Source: Prolixibacteraceae bacterium
GTDB lineage: Bacteria > Bacteroidota > Bacteroidia > Bacteroidales > Prolixibacteraceae
Assembly (NCBI GenBank): GCA_023229575.1
Contig: JALNYZ010000009.1
Location: 93,154 to 157,153, forward strand
Direction: 5' to 3'
DNA: 64,000 bases
Part shown: positions 53,544 to 63,132 of the stretch, piece after piece
How positions within the stretch are numbered: the stretch's first letter is position 1
Layout: every line of letters starts with the position of its first letter
Position numbers and translations under genes: made by a program
Notes under the pieces: generated by a model
The model's database searches: none
Told to the model about the DNA's origin: nothing
Seen by the model: only the letters and a program-made list of their open reading frames with translations

Positions 53544-54815
53544 ATGGATAAGAAAATTAATTTTCAGGGTGTTAGGTGGGTTGTCCTGATATTTCTCTTT
53601 TTTGCCACTGTTCTTTTGTACATTGACCGTTCAGCTTTGGGCATTATGGCCCCGTTCCTTCAAAAAGAGATTGGTTGGAGCGAACAGCAGTATGGTAATA
53701 TCAATACCGCCTTTATGGTAGGGTATGCCCTCTGCTTCCTGCTTATGGGTCACTTTGTAGATAAAATTGGTACCCGGATAGGTTATGCAATTTCGTTGGG
53801 AATGTGGGCAATAGCCCAGGCATCAACCGCCTTTGCAAAAAATTGGCTTGGATTTTCTTTCGCCCGTTTTGGATTGTCCATTGGTCAATCGGGTAATTTC
53901 CCTGTCGCAAATAAAGTAGTGGCAGAATGGTTCCCCAAAAAAGAGCGTGCACTGGCTGTAGGGCTGTTCAACGGGGGATCCAATGTTGGGACCATGATAT
54001 CCCCGCTGATTATCCCAGTCGTCGTTTCGGCATTTAACAATAACTGGCAGGCTGCTTTTATCTGGACATTACCCATCAGCGCTATATGGATTTTGAGTTG
54101 GTTGCTGTTTTATAAAAAACCGGAGACCCATCATTTGGTGTCTAAAAAGGAACTCGAATACATTAACAGTGATAGCCAACATGAGACATCCGAAAAAATT
54201 AGCTGGGCAGTTCTGTTGAAAAGAAAGGAAGTATGGGCCATCTGCGTTGGTAAACTGATGACCGATCCCATTTGGTGGTTCTATCTTTTCTGGGGGGCCA
54301 AGTTTCTGAATGGAAAATTTGGTTTAAACTTAAAAGAGATAGGGCTTCCTTTTTTTACCATCTACCTTTTTTCATGGATGGGGGGGATATTTATAGGTTG
54401 GTTATCCTCAAAATTCCTTAAAATGGGTTGGTCACTAAACAAGGGAAGAAAAATGGGTTTCTTAGCCTGTGCCATTTTTGCATTACCCGTCATGTTTGTC
54501 CCTTATGTTGATCATATGTGGTTAGCGGTAGGTCTAATTGCCGTTGCTGCCGGAGGACATTGCGGTTGGTCGGCAAATATTTTTTGTCTAATGTCAGATA
54601 TTTTCCCCAGGAAAACCACCGCATCCATAACCGGGATCGGAGGTTTTGCAGGCGCTGTCGGAGGCGCTTTGATTGCCCAACTCGTTGGTGGATTGTTACA
54701 AAATTCGGGAATGGATGGTTATGCTATCCCGTTTTTTATTGCATCAGTGGGTTATTTTATCGCCCTGGCCATCATACAAATGCTTGTTCCTCAAATAAAA
54801 TCTTTAAATCTATAG
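53544..54815 (+). CDS. MFS transporter, ExuT/ACS-like, second copy
   Basis: A 423-residue, 12-helix MFS carrier similar to the one at 47362. It shows LYIDRSALGIMAPFLQKEIG, GHFVDKIGTRIGYAISLG, RFGLSIGQSGNFPVANKVVA and EWFPKKERALAVGLFNGGS. Divergence is moderate, so it is a paralog rather than a fresh duplicate and may carry a related sugar acid. It lies 45 bp after the Gfo/Idh/MocA gene and 4 bp before the UroD-like gene, consistent with one operon for taking up and processing a monosaccharide. Confidence 0.87.
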   Translation: MDKKINFQGVRWVVLIFLFFATVLLYIDRSALGIMAPFLQKEIGWSEQQYGNINTAFMVGYALCFLLMGHFVDKIGTRIGYAISLGMWAIAQASTAFAKNWLGFSFARFGLSIGQSGNFPVANKVVAEWFPKKERALAVGLFNGGSNVGTMISPLIIPVVVSAFNNNWQAAFIWTLPISAIWILSWLLFYKKPETHHLVSKKELEYINSDSQHETSEKISWAVLLKRKEVWAICVGKLMTDPIWWFYLFWGAKFLNGKFGLNLKEIGLPFFTIYLFSWMGGIFIGWLSSKFLKMGWSLNKGRKMGFLACAIFALPVMFVPYVDHMWLAVGLIAVAAGGHCGWSANIFCLMSDIFPRKTTASITGIGGFAGAVGGALIAQLVGGLLQNSGMDGYAIPFFIASVGYFIALAIIQMLVPQIKSLNL

Positions 54816-54819
54816 ACGT

Positions 54820-55989
54820 ATGAATAGTTTGGAAAGGTTAAATATTGCCCTAAGTCACAAAGAGCCCGACAGGATACCTTATGATCTGGCCGGTACCACA
54901 GTCACCGGAATAAATAAGAAGGCTTTTGTCAGGGCAATGGAATATCGTGGTTTGTCGACTGTTTATGAGAAGAAAGGGATAGACCCAATCCAGCAGATTG
55001 TGACCCCGATCGAAGACACCTTAAGATTGCTAAAATCTGATACCAGACGCATCGGTTCCCGCAGGATCCCCGACTATGAAAAGATTGTTACAGTGAAAGA
55101 TGGAGCATTGGAACTTACAGACAATTGGGGATGTCTTTGGAAAATGGATGAATCAAAAGACTTCTATTTCAATCAGTTTACTTTTCCTTTGGAACAGTTC
55201 TCTTCCATAGATGAAGGATTGCAGAATTATAGGTTTCCGGATGTGGTGACTTATTCAGACCTTATTCGAAGTGATTTGTCAGGTCAGGCAAAGAATATTC
55301 ATGATTGTGGAGTGATTGCTGACAGAAATTGCGCAGGCCTTACAGAAACTTCGTTACGGTTAAGGGGATATCAGAATTGGTACCTGGATACCATGATTGA
55401 CCCGGCAGGGGTAGAAAAGCTACTTGACCTGATCCTGGAATACAAGTTCAATTATTGGGACCTTTTAATTGACTGGCTGATTGAAAACAATCTCCAGCAT
55501 AGGGTAAGTGTGGTTTCCGAATGCGACGATTTGGGCACACAAACCTCCACCTTGTTGGAACCCGAATATTTACGGACAACAATTATCCCAAGATTTGGGC
55601 TGCTCTGGTCGCATATCAAACGAAGATTGCCGCATGTCAAAATATTTATGCATACCTGTGGATCAGTAAGGGAATTACTACCTGATCTGATAGAAGCGGG
55701 ATTGGATATCCTTAATCCTGTTCAGTTTACGGCAGTAAATATGGAGCTGAAAGGATTGAAAAAGGATTTTGGGAATGATCTCGTCTTTTGGGGAGGTGGC
55801 GTTGATACGCAATCTACCTTGAAAAATGCAAGCCCCAAATATGTAAAAGATGAGGTAAAAAAAATAATAGACATAATGGCCCCCGGTGGGGGATTCGTTT
55901 ATGCCCCGGTCCACAATATTCAGGAAGATGTGCCTCCCGAAAATTTTTGGGCCATGTGGGACACGCTTCAGGAATATGGGAAGTACTAA
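54820..55989 (+). CDS. Uroporphyrinogen decarboxylase-superfamily protein, second copy
   Basis: A 389-residue cytoplasmic protein opening with the superfamily's NIALSHKEPDRIPYDLAGTT. It has MHTCGSVRELLPDLIEAG with H278 and C280. The later zinc cysteine is not seen; the matching region reads GGGFVYAPVHNIQEDVPPEN, a form common in Bacteroidota homologs. It may therefore differ in metal use from 46098-47225. Sequence similarity between the two is low, so they were probably acquired separately or diverged long ago. It starts 4 bp after the MFS gene. Activity is unknown; heme synthesis is unlikely. Confidence 0.82.
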   Translation: MNSLERLNIALSHKEPDRIPYDLAGTTVTGINKKAFVRAMEYRGLSTVYEKKGIDPIQQIVTPIEDTLRLLKSDTRRIGSRRIPDYEKIVTVKDGALELTDNWGCLWKMDESKDFYFNQFTFPLEQFSSIDEGLQNYRFPDVVTYSDLIRSDLSGQAKNIHDCGVIADRNCAGLTETSLRLRGYQNWYLDTMIDPAGVEKLLDLILEYKFNYWDLLIDWLIENNLQHRVSVVSECDDLGTQTSTLLEPEYLRTTIIPRFGLLWSHIKRRLPHVKIFMHTCGSVRELLPDLIEAGLDILNPVQFTAVNMELKGLKKDFGNDLVFWGGGVDTQSTLKNASPKYVKDEVKKIIDIMAPGGGFVYAPVHNIQEDVPPENFWAMWDTLQEYGKY

Positions 55990-56130
55990 CATAAAAATAT
56001 TCCAATCTTGAACAAATCAAAGTTTAAAAGCTGGTATATAATGTTTCAGAAATATGTGTGCCATTACAATTTATCGTCTTAAAAAAGAGAAGTTATTTAG
56101 TAGTCCATCAGTAACTAAAATAATAAACAC

Positions 56131-57648
56131 ATGAGAAAAAAATTCCATTTCGGAATTGAGTCCAGGCTCAAAGATCAGGCTAGGCAAATAAAAAGAACTT
56201 TATTTACCCTTATTTTTAGCCTGTTGACATACTTATCTGCGATAGGCGGAAATACCTTGTACATTGGCGCCTCAGAGGCCAATATTTCGCCGGTTTTACC
56301 TGTTGCGCTGAATGGACAGTTGCATCTTCGGATTGCTTACTCGGCCAGAACTCCCATACTTGCCAATGTAGTGGCGCTCGAATCCCGCGATGGCGATCGT
56401 TCGGTTGATCAGGTCATCTTTGTTTCCTGCGATCTGGTCGGTATGCCTGTCATATTAAAAGAGATGGTGCGAAAACTGGTGCATCAACAACTCCCGGAGT
56501 TGGATGTAAACAAGATCATATTGAATGCAATCCACACACATACGGCGCCCGTTACTGAAACCGGCCTGTACATCATACCGAAAAAAGGGGTCTCCCAACC
56601 GGAGGAGTACCAGCAACTGTTTGCACAACGGGTCACAGAGGCCATCGTAAAAGCCTGGAAAGCCAGAAAGCCCGGGAGTGTTACATGGGGGCTGACTTCT
56701 GCTGTTGTCGCGCATAACCGGCGTGCGGTATACTCGGACGGTACGGCCCAAATGTATGGAAGGACAGATGTACCGGAGTTTCAGAATCTGGAAGGTTATG
56801 AGGATCATGATGTGAACTCGCTCTTCTTTTGGAACAAGGCAGGAAAGTTGATCGCCACAAGTATTGAAGTCCCTTGTCCGGCACAAGAAGTCGAAGGCGA
56901 TTCAATCGTTGATGCGGATTACTGGCATCCAGTTCGGGTTTCATTAAAAAAACGACTGGGTTCTGACCTGGTTGTAGCTGGCTGGATTGGCGCTGCAGGC
57001 GACCAGTCACCGCACCTGATGTACGGAAAAAATGCGGAAGAGCGGATGCGCAGTTTAAGTAAAATGAGCCGCATTGATGCCATCGCAAAGCGGATTGTTT
57101 ATGCGGTTGAGGAAGCATATGAAACCGTGAAAAATGACCGCCATTCCGATGTAATCCTTACCCATCATGAAGAGATGCTCCCTCTGCCAAAGAGGATTGT
57201 TACGGAGGCTGAATACAAGGATTCAAAGGCTGTTTGCGATGAAATTGCCAGGAAGATTGCTGCAAATGATCCTGAAGCCGTAAATAATTTCCGAAGAATG
57301 GTTTGGTACGGCACGATTCAAAAAAGGTATGAAGAGCAGCAGACAAACCCGAAACCCATGCACCTTACAGAAATTCATGTGTTACGTTTGGGGGATGTGG
57401 CAATATGTACAAATCAGTTTGAAATGTTTACCGATTATGGTATTCGGATACAGGCACGCAGTAAGGCATTGCAAACCATCGTTGTTCAACAGGCAGGTCA
57501 GGGTTTTTATCTGGCTACCGCAAAGGCTCTGGCAGGAGGTGGTTACAGCGCAATCAGCCAGAGTAATTTGGTCAGTCCGGCAGGTGGACAAATATTGGTG
57601 GATCGCACCGTAGAATTGATCAACAGCATGTGGCCCGAAGCCAAATAG
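56131..57648 (+). CDS. Neutral ceramidase-like exported protein
   Basis: A 505-residue relative of 6199-7728. Export segment is residues about 23-42. Motifs: AIHTHTAPV with H135 and H137, GAAGDQSPHLMYG with candidate nucleophile S293, and the closing GGQILVDRTVELINSMW. The catalytic signatures are intact but the C-terminal Ig-like domain of true ceramidases is missing. As with 6199-7728, the next gene is an ECF sigma factor (146 bp on) followed by FecR and STN-type SusC, so the gene seems to be a regular partner of these units. Ceramidase activity is not assumed. Confidence 0.8.
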   Translation: MRKKFHFGIESRLKDQARQIKRTLFTLIFSLLTYLSAIGGNTLYIGASEANISPVLPVALNGQLHLRIAYSARTPILANVVALESRDGDRSVDQVIFVSCDLVGMPVILKEMVRKLVHQQLPELDVNKIILNAIHTHTAPVTETGLYIIPKKGVSQPEEYQQLFAQRVTEAIVKAWKARKPGSVTWGLTSAVVAHNRRAVYSDGTAQMYGRTDVPEFQNLEGYEDHDVNSLFFWNKAGKLIATSIEVPCPAQEVEGDSIVDADYWHPVRVSLKKRLGSDLVVAGWIGAAGDQSPHLMYGKNAEERMRSLSKMSRIDAIAKRIVYAVEEAYETVKNDRHSDVILTHHEEMLPLPKRIVTEAEYKDSKAVCDEIARKIAANDPEAVNNFRRMVWYGTIQKRYEEQQTNPKPMHLTEIHVLRLGDVAICTNQFEMFTDYGIRIQARSKALQTIVVQQAGQGFYLATAKALAGGGYSAISQSNLVSPAGGQILVDRTVELINSMWPEAK

Positions 57649-57793
57649 GTACAATTTGGCAAGTTATAAGCGAAAGTTTCAGTCTGCAAGTTTTCGGCTA
57701 AGAGAAATATAATTTTTACTGTTTCGGTAGATATCCGATGTAAATGAATTCTTCAGAATAATTACCATCTTTGTTTTTTAACTTATTTGCGTA

Positions 57794-58402
57794 ATGGAAG
57801 CCGGACCTTTTCATTTAGATACTTATTTCCTGCAGCATTTTCAAGAGGGCAATGAGTCATCATTTGAAGAAGTTTTTAAAACTTACTACAATCGGATAGT
57901 TGGGTTTTGTCAGCAATTTATCGGAGATAAGGATCAGGCTCAGGGTGTTGCACAGGAGGCTTTTGTAAAATTGTGGCTTAACCGTCAGAAAGTTGAAACT
58001 GTCAATGGGATTCACTCATTTTTATATACTGCCGCTAAAACTGATAGTCTGAATTACCTCAGGCACCAAAAGGTAATTGGTAAATACCGGGATAAACAAC
58101 TACACCTGAAAGAGGAGGAATTAAACCGGGAAATACTCGAATCATTTGATTTTGACCAGCTTGAATTTATGGAACTGGAGAAGATGATCATCCGGTCGAT
58201 TAATGAATTGCCTGAAAAGTGCAGAATGGTTTTTGAACTGAGCCGGATTGAGGGTAAAAAGAATTGTGAGATTGCAGCACAACTGAACATAACGGTTAAG
58301 TCGGTGGAGGCCAATATGACCAGGGCATTAAAGACGCTGAGAGTGAAATTGGCTGAATATCTGCCACTGATACTGGTACAGCTCATCATGAAGAATTTCT
58401 GA
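57794..58402 (+). CDS. ECF-type RNA polymerase sigma factor, second PUL
   Basis: A 202-residue ECF sigma factor with region 2 (about residues 27-95, FKTYYNRIVGFCQQFIGDKD, QEAFVKLWLNRQ) and region 4 (about 135-190, LPEKCRMVFELSRIEGKKNC, then EIAAQLNITVKSVEANM). It should activate the SusC/SusD pair downstream when released by the FecR protein encoded next. It differs from the sigma at 7975, so each probably serves its own locus. A weak -7-like CATCTTTG is at 57766-57773. Confidence 0.92.
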   Translation: MEAGPFHLDTYFLQHFQEGNESSFEEVFKTYYNRIVGFCQQFIGDKDQAQGVAQEAFVKLWLNRQKVETVNGIHSFLYTAAKTDSLNYLRHQKVIGKYRDKQLHLKEEELNREILESFDFDQLEFMELEKMIIRSINELPEKCRMVFELSRIEGKKNCEIAAQLNITVKSVEANMTRALKTLRVKLAEYLPLILVQLIMKNF

Positions 58403-58430
58403 ATATTGTTGGAGACTTCTATTTTTTTTG

Positions 58431-58447
58431 TAACCTATATAGGGTTA
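58431..58447. promoter_or_regulatory. Near-palindromic site TAACC-TATATA-GGGTTA
   Basis: The stretch is nearly symmetrical about TATATA and lies 42 bp before the FecR start. It could be an operator or promoter element for fecR. A single copy in the window, so only a candidate. Confidence 0.3.
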
Positions 58448-58488
58448 GTCACTCTTTGCGTGTACCTAATCATACAACACAACCATAC

Positions 58489-59472
58489 ATGGATTATCAA
58501 CTGATAAATAAATATTTGCTTGGCGAAACTTCTGAATCTGAAGTAAGAGAGCTATTCAATTGGATCGAAGAAGCGCCTGAAAATAGAAAAGAGTTTATTG
58601 CCTGTAAGAAAGTGTGGGCATTTACCGCTCGTGGCAACGAATCTGAAGATAAAATCTGGAGGCTTCTATTTGCTCCCCGTTTAAAACGACATAAGTTAAT
58701 TCGACTAAGTTTTCAATTGGCTCAATATGCAGCGATCCTTTTTCTGGTTTTTGGATCTGGATTTGCGTTTCAATACTTCGGATGGGGGTTCAACAAAGAA
58801 AAACTTGTCTACCAGAAAAGTACATCCATTACAGTTCCACTGGGTCAAATGACCAATGTTGAATTGCCTGATGGCACAAAAGTTATGCTAAATTCAGGTA
58901 GTTCAATTACTTATGATGGAAGTTTTGCACTTGGCAAGCGACAGGTCAGCCTGAACGGGGAAGCCTATTTTGATGTTGCCAAAGATCGTGAACATCCATT
59001 TGTTGTTCAAACCTTCCTCCTCAACTTCGAAGTACTTGGTACATCATTCAATATTGAAGCATATGCAGAGGACATCACAATCAATACAACATTGATCGAA
59101 GGAAGTTTGGGTGTAAAAGACAAGTCTCAAAATAGAATATTGCTTCTGGTGCCCGGTGAAAATGCCCAATATGATGCCCTCACTTCCAAAATCAGCGTAA
59201 CCAAGGTTAATACAGAGATTTATACATCCTGGAAAGAAGGATTGATCACCTTCAGAAATGAAAAACTAAAAGACATAGCCCGAAAAATTGAGCGCTGGTA
59301 CAACGTTAAAATCATCATCAACAATCAAAAATTGGGTGAACAGGCTTATTTTGGAACTATTTTGAAAAATAAACCGATCGACCAAATTCTTGAAGTCCTG
59401 AGATTGACCTCCTCGTTAAAGTATCGGATGATAACAAAAACGGATGTTCCTACACTGATTTATTGGGACTAG
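58489..59472 (+). CDS. FecR family anti-sigma factor/regulator, second PUL
   Basis: A 327-residue membrane regulator. ATG 58489 was used rather than an in-frame TTG at 58456. The N-terminal part is short (LGETSESEVRELFNWIEEAP, a zinc-finger-like anti-sigma helix region). The membrane helix is at about 75-98 (YAAILFLVFGSGFAFQYF). The FecR domain is at about 120-210 (TNVELPDGTKVMLNSGSSI, GEAYFDVAKDREHPF), and the C-terminal DUF4974-like part is at about 250-327 (LITFRNEKLKDIARKIERWY). It should hold the sigma at 57794 and listen to the SusC at 59680. It is about 60 residues shorter than the FecR at 8842. Confidence 0.92.
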   Translation: MDYQLINKYLLGETSESEVRELFNWIEEAPENRKEFIACKKVWAFTARGNESEDKIWRLLFAPRLKRHKLIRLSFQLAQYAAILFLVFGSGFAFQYFGWGFNKEKLVYQKSTSITVPLGQMTNVELPDGTKVMLNSGSSITYDGSFALGKRQVSLNGEAYFDVAKDREHPFVVQTFLLNFEVLGTSFNIEAYAEDITINTTLIEGSLGVKDKSQNRILLLVPGENAQYDALTSKISVTKVNTEIYTSWKEGLITFRNEKLKDIARKIERWYNVKIIINNQKLGEQAYFGTILKNKPIDQILEVLRLTSSLKYRMITKTDVPTLIYWD

Positions 59473-59547
59473 ATTTAAGCGTCTATGAACTGATTTATAA
59501 CCAAAACTAATGCATATGAAAAATAAACCTCCACCACCTTAAAAAAA

Positions 59548-59584
59548 ATCAGTCCGAAAATACTGGACATATTTTCAGACTGAT
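59548..59584. other. Strong hairpin between fecR and susC, second PUL
   Basis: ATCAGTC-C-GAAAATA (59548-59562) pairs with TATTTTC-AGACTGAT (59570-59584) around a 7-nt loop: a 15-bp stem with one unpaired C. It lies 95 bp before the chosen SusC start, as in the first PUL (10030-10056). A terminator for the regulators with read-through, or an mRNA stability element, are both possible. Confidence 0.55.
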
Positions 59585-59679
59585 ACAATTTGTCGGAAAG
59601 ATCAATTTCCGGCCTGTAGTTGATCAATAAAAAACCTTCAGTCAAAGGATTAATTATTTACCAAAAACGTATCAAATCT

Positions 59680-62600
59680 ATGAAAAAAAGTAAAGCTAAT
59701 ATTCCCTTGTTGCAGAATATTGGACAAATCGTAAGAATTATGAAAATTACTGCTGTTTTGGTGTTCGTGCTTAGTATCCATTCGTTTGCCAACACGTATG
59801 GGCAGAATATCAAGATAAATATTTCAATGGAGAACGCCACCTTCAAAGAGGTTATTGAGCGATTGGAAAAAGAGAGTGGATATTATGTAGTCATCAAATA
59901 CGATCAAACGCTTCTCGAGAAGAAAGTCGATGTTGATTTCCAAAATTTAACTGTTACTGAAATTTTGGATGGCCTGCTTAAAGACACTGGATTAGGATAT
60001 AAAATTATCGATAGGTACATTGCTATCAGTAAAATCAGCGAGCTGAATTCTGCAAGTCAACAGCAAAAATCTGTTTCAGGGAAAGTAACCGACTCATCAG
60101 GAGGGTCGCTTCCCGGTGTTTCAGTAGTGGTTAAAGGAACGACAACAGGGGTAATAACGGATAGAGGTGGAAATTATACCCTAACCAATATTCCGGAAAA
60201 TGCTACTTTGCAATTTTCATTTGTAGGGATGAAAATGCAGGACGTGGTTGTAGGTTCCAAAACGACGATCAATGTTTCTCTTGAAGAGGAAACGGTAGCC
60301 ATTGAAGAGGTAGTGGCCGTTGGATATGGTACCCAGAAAAAAATAAACCTGTCCGGCGCTGTTTCGAAGGTAGATTCCAAAGTATTGGAAAGCCGCCCGA
60401 TTGCCAACCTCGGTCAGGGTCTCCAGGGTACCATACCGGGCCTGAATATTACCCAGAACAATGGGTCGCTTGGACAGGGTGCATCCTTTAATATCCGTGG
60501 CGCCACCTCTTTAAATGGCGGTGGCCCTTTGATTTTGGTCAACGGTGTCCCGATGGACATTAATATGATCAATCCAAGTGATATTGACAACGTTACGGTA
60601 CTGAAAGATGGTTCCTCAGCTGCAATCTATGGCGCACGCGCTGCTTACGGGGTGATGTTGGTAACCACCAAAAGCGGGAAGAAGAAGGACCGGCCATCAG
60701 TTTCATTGTCATCGAATTATTCAATCAATCAACCTCTCGTTAAATTAGAACTTATGGATGTAATGGAACGTATGGCCTTTTACAATGAAGCCAGTATGCG
60801 TCAAAGCGGCGCACTCTACTATGCGTTTAACGAATATGCCGTACCAGCCATTACTGCTCATTATAATGATCCGACTAAACCTGAGGTATTTAAAAATCCT
60901 ACAACAGATCCAACTTTATGGTCCGGGTGCGCTAACACCAATTGGCCAAGGGAACTTCTGAGAGATACTTATCCTATGCAACAACACACTGTCAGCATAT
61001 CAGGTGCATCGGATAAATTTAATTATTATACTTCCCTGGGTTATTTTTACCAGGAAGGTACTGCAAAACATTTCAATGAGTACTTTGAACGTTATAATTT
61101 TTCGGCAAATTTAAACTATGATATTTTAAAATGGTTTAGAATCGGGACTAAGGTTAATTTAAACAGCAGTTACAAAAATTTTTCTCCCAGGGGTTTACTT
61201 GACGGCACTTATATGGAAACCCAAAATAATTTTCAAAATCAACTCTGGCCTCAGCTTCCTGTTTATTTTCCGGATGGTAATTATGCGGCGTTTGGAGGAA
61301 ATGTACCTAATGTTGTTCAGATCGAGGAACAGGGAGGTTACCGTAAAAGGGATATAAACGAAAATTGGGTGACAGGTCTTATTAAATTAACACCCGTCAG
61401 GCATTTGACCATTAATATGGATTATTCGACCAACTTTAGTTTTACAAAAAATATTGATTACAGAAAGGTGATTCCTGTTTACAATGCGTTGGGGGTACCC
61501 TATATTTTAAATAATTATTTTACGACTAGTTCCGTGACCAGGAATGTTACCAATAGCAAATACTATGCATTCAATGCCTATACGGAATATGAAAATACAT
61601 TTAACAGGAGACACTATTTCAAAGGAATGATCGGGTTCAACCAGGAAAGTTCAAACAGCCTCTATTTTCAGGCAAAACGTGAAAATTTGATGGTGGAAAC
61701 GATGCCCTACATGTCCCTGGCATCCGGCCTGCAATTTGGCACCGATTCTGAAACGGAATATGCCATCAGGGGCGCCTTTTCCCGTTTGAATTACAGTTTC
61801 GACAACCGCTATTTTCTGGAATTCAACGGGAGGTACGATGGGGCTTCAAAATTTTCGAAGAAAGACCGTTTCGCATTTTTCCCGTCCGGATCTGCAGCAT
61901 GGCGTATTGATAACGAAGCATTCTTTGCAGGTTTAAAAAAATCAATTAACCTATTGAAGATAAGGGGCTCGTACAGTACTTTAGGTAACCAGAGTGTTTC
62001 GGGTAATTATCCATATATTGCCAACTATGGTACCGCACAAATTGCTTATCTCTTGAACGGAGCAACGCCAATGACGGTCACAGCCCCGGGTTTGGTTAGC
62101 CCTTCGTTGACCTGGGAAACGGTTTCACAACGGAACCTGGGTCTTGACTTTGCAGTTTTAGACAACAAATTAACAGGTGAATTTGATATCTACAGAAGGG
62201 ATACCAAAAACATGTTGACCCGCTCTCAAACATTGCCCGCTGTCCTGGCCGTTACTGAACCGCAGGCGAATGCCGGGGATATGAAGACCAATGGATTTGA
62301 ACTTACCCTTAATTGGTCCCATCGCATCAATAAAGTAAAATATGGGGTAACTGTTACATTGGCTGATTATACCTCGAAAATCACAAAATACAGCAATCCT
62401 AACGGAATTATTTCAGATTACTACGTTGGTCGTGATCTTGGTGAAATCTGGGGTTTGGTTACCGGCGGCTATTTCAAAACCGATGCGGAGGCGACAGCTT
62501 TGAACCAGACCGCCATCAGCGGACGGAAACGTATGGCAGGGGATATTTGGTTTGTTGACCTTGATGGCGACAGTAAGATTACCAGGGGAAACAATACGTT

Positions 62601-63114
62601 GGCAAACCCGGGTGATCAGAAAATTATCGGGAACAACACCCCGCATTTCAGCTATAGCTTCAGGCCAAATTTGGAATGGAATGGATTTGATTTGGAACTC
62701 TTTTTTCAGGGGATTGCCAAACGCGATGTGGTGCTTGGAAATACCTTGTTCCTTGATGTTTATACAAATGAGTGGACCACGCAAAGCAAAGTATTGGCAG
62801 ATTTTTGGACACCTGAAAATCCCAATGCCTATTTTCCGAGGCCTCTTTTTAACATTGGTACCGACGTTACTGCTGTTCAGACCCATTTTTTGCAAAACGG
62901 CGCCTACCTGAGATTAAAGCAACTGACACTCGGATATACAATTCCCTCTTTTTGGACCAGGAAAATTGGAATTGAAAAGGCAAGGATCTATTTCTCAGGG
63001 AATAATCTATGGACCCACACAAAGATGATTAAGATTTCCGACCCTGAAATGGTTAATGCAATGGATTATCCTTTGAACAAGTCAATATCTTTTGGCCTAA
63101 ATATCGATCTATAA
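59680..63114 (+). CDS. SusC/RagA-type TonB-dependent transporter with STN domain, second PUL
   Basis: A 1144-residue outer-membrane transporter. ATG 59680 gives the usual lead (MKKSKANIPLLQNIGQIVRI) and then the signal core; the in-frame TTG at 59620 is less likely. Domains: STN (about 42-115), carboxypeptidase-regulatory-like (about 130-215, SGKVTDSSGGSLPGVSVVV), TonB-box-like IEEVVAVGYGTQKK, plug (LNITQNNGSLG, LILVNGVPMDINMINPSDID, TVLKDGSSAAIYGARAAYG) and barrel ending in SFGLNIDL. It pairs with the SusD that follows and signals to the FecR upstream. Its extracellular loops differ from the 10110 SusC, so a different glycan is likely. Confidence 0.95.
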   Translation: MKKSKANIPLLQNIGQIVRIMKITAVLVFVLSIHSFANTYGQNIKINISMENATFKEVIERLEKESGYYVVIKYDQTLLEKKVDVDFQNLTVTEILDGLLKDTGLGYKIIDRYIAISKISELNSASQQQKSVSGKVTDSSGGSLPGVSVVVKGTTTGVITDRGGNYTLTNIPENATLQFSFVGMKMQDVVVGSKTTINVSLEEETVAIEEVVAVGYGTQKKINLSGAVSKVDSKVLESRPIANLGQGLQGTIPGLNITQNNGSLGQGASFNIRGATSLNGGGPLILVNGVPMDINMINPSDIDNVTVLKDGSSAAIYGARAAYGVMLVTTKSGKKKDRPSVSLSSNYSINQPLVKLELMDVMERMAFYNEASMRQSGALYYAFNEYAVPAITAHYNDPTKPEVFKNPTTDPTLWSGCANTNWPRELLRDTYPMQQHTVSISGASDKFNYYTSLGYFYQEGTAKHFNEYFERYNFSANLNYDILKWFRIGTKVNLNSSYKNFSPRGLLDGTYMETQNNFQNQLWPQLPVYFPDGNYAAFGGNVPNVVQIEEQGGYRKRDINENWVTGLIKLTPVRHLTINMDYSTNFSFTKNIDYRKVIPVYNALGVPYILNNYFTTSSVTRNVTNSKYYAFNAYTEYENTFNRRHYFKGMIGFNQESSNSLYFQAKRENLMVETMPYMSLASGLQFGTDSETEYAIRGAFSRLNYSFDNRYFLEFNGRYDGASKFSKKDRFAFFPSGSAAWRIDNEAFFAGLKKSINLLKIRGSYSTLGNQSVSGNYPYIANYGTAQIAYLLNGATPMTVTAPGLVSPSLTWETVSQRNLGLDFAVLDNKLTGEFDIYRRDTKNMLTRSQTLPAVLAVTEPQANAGDMKTNGFELTLNWSHRINKVKYGVTVTLADYTSKITKYSNPNGIISDYYVGRDLGEIWGLVTGGYFKTDAEATALNQTAISGRKRMAGDIWFVDLDGDSKITRGNNTLANPGDQKIIGNNTPHFSYSFRPNLEWNGFDLELFFQGIAKRDVVLGNTLFLDVYTNEWTTQSKVLADFWTPENPNAYFPRPLFNIGTDVTAVQTHFLQNGAYLRLKQLTLGYTIPSFWTRKIGIEKARIYFSGNNLWTHTKMIKISDPEMVNAMDYPLNKSISFGLNIDL

Positions 63115-63132
63115 CAACTAATAATATAAACA

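Noticed and set aside
56045..56075. Possible third copy of the promoter-like repeat before 56131
   Set aside because: Only a short AAATATGTGTGCCATTA-like match is present; the rest of the 73-bp motif is missing, so chance similarity cannot be excluded.
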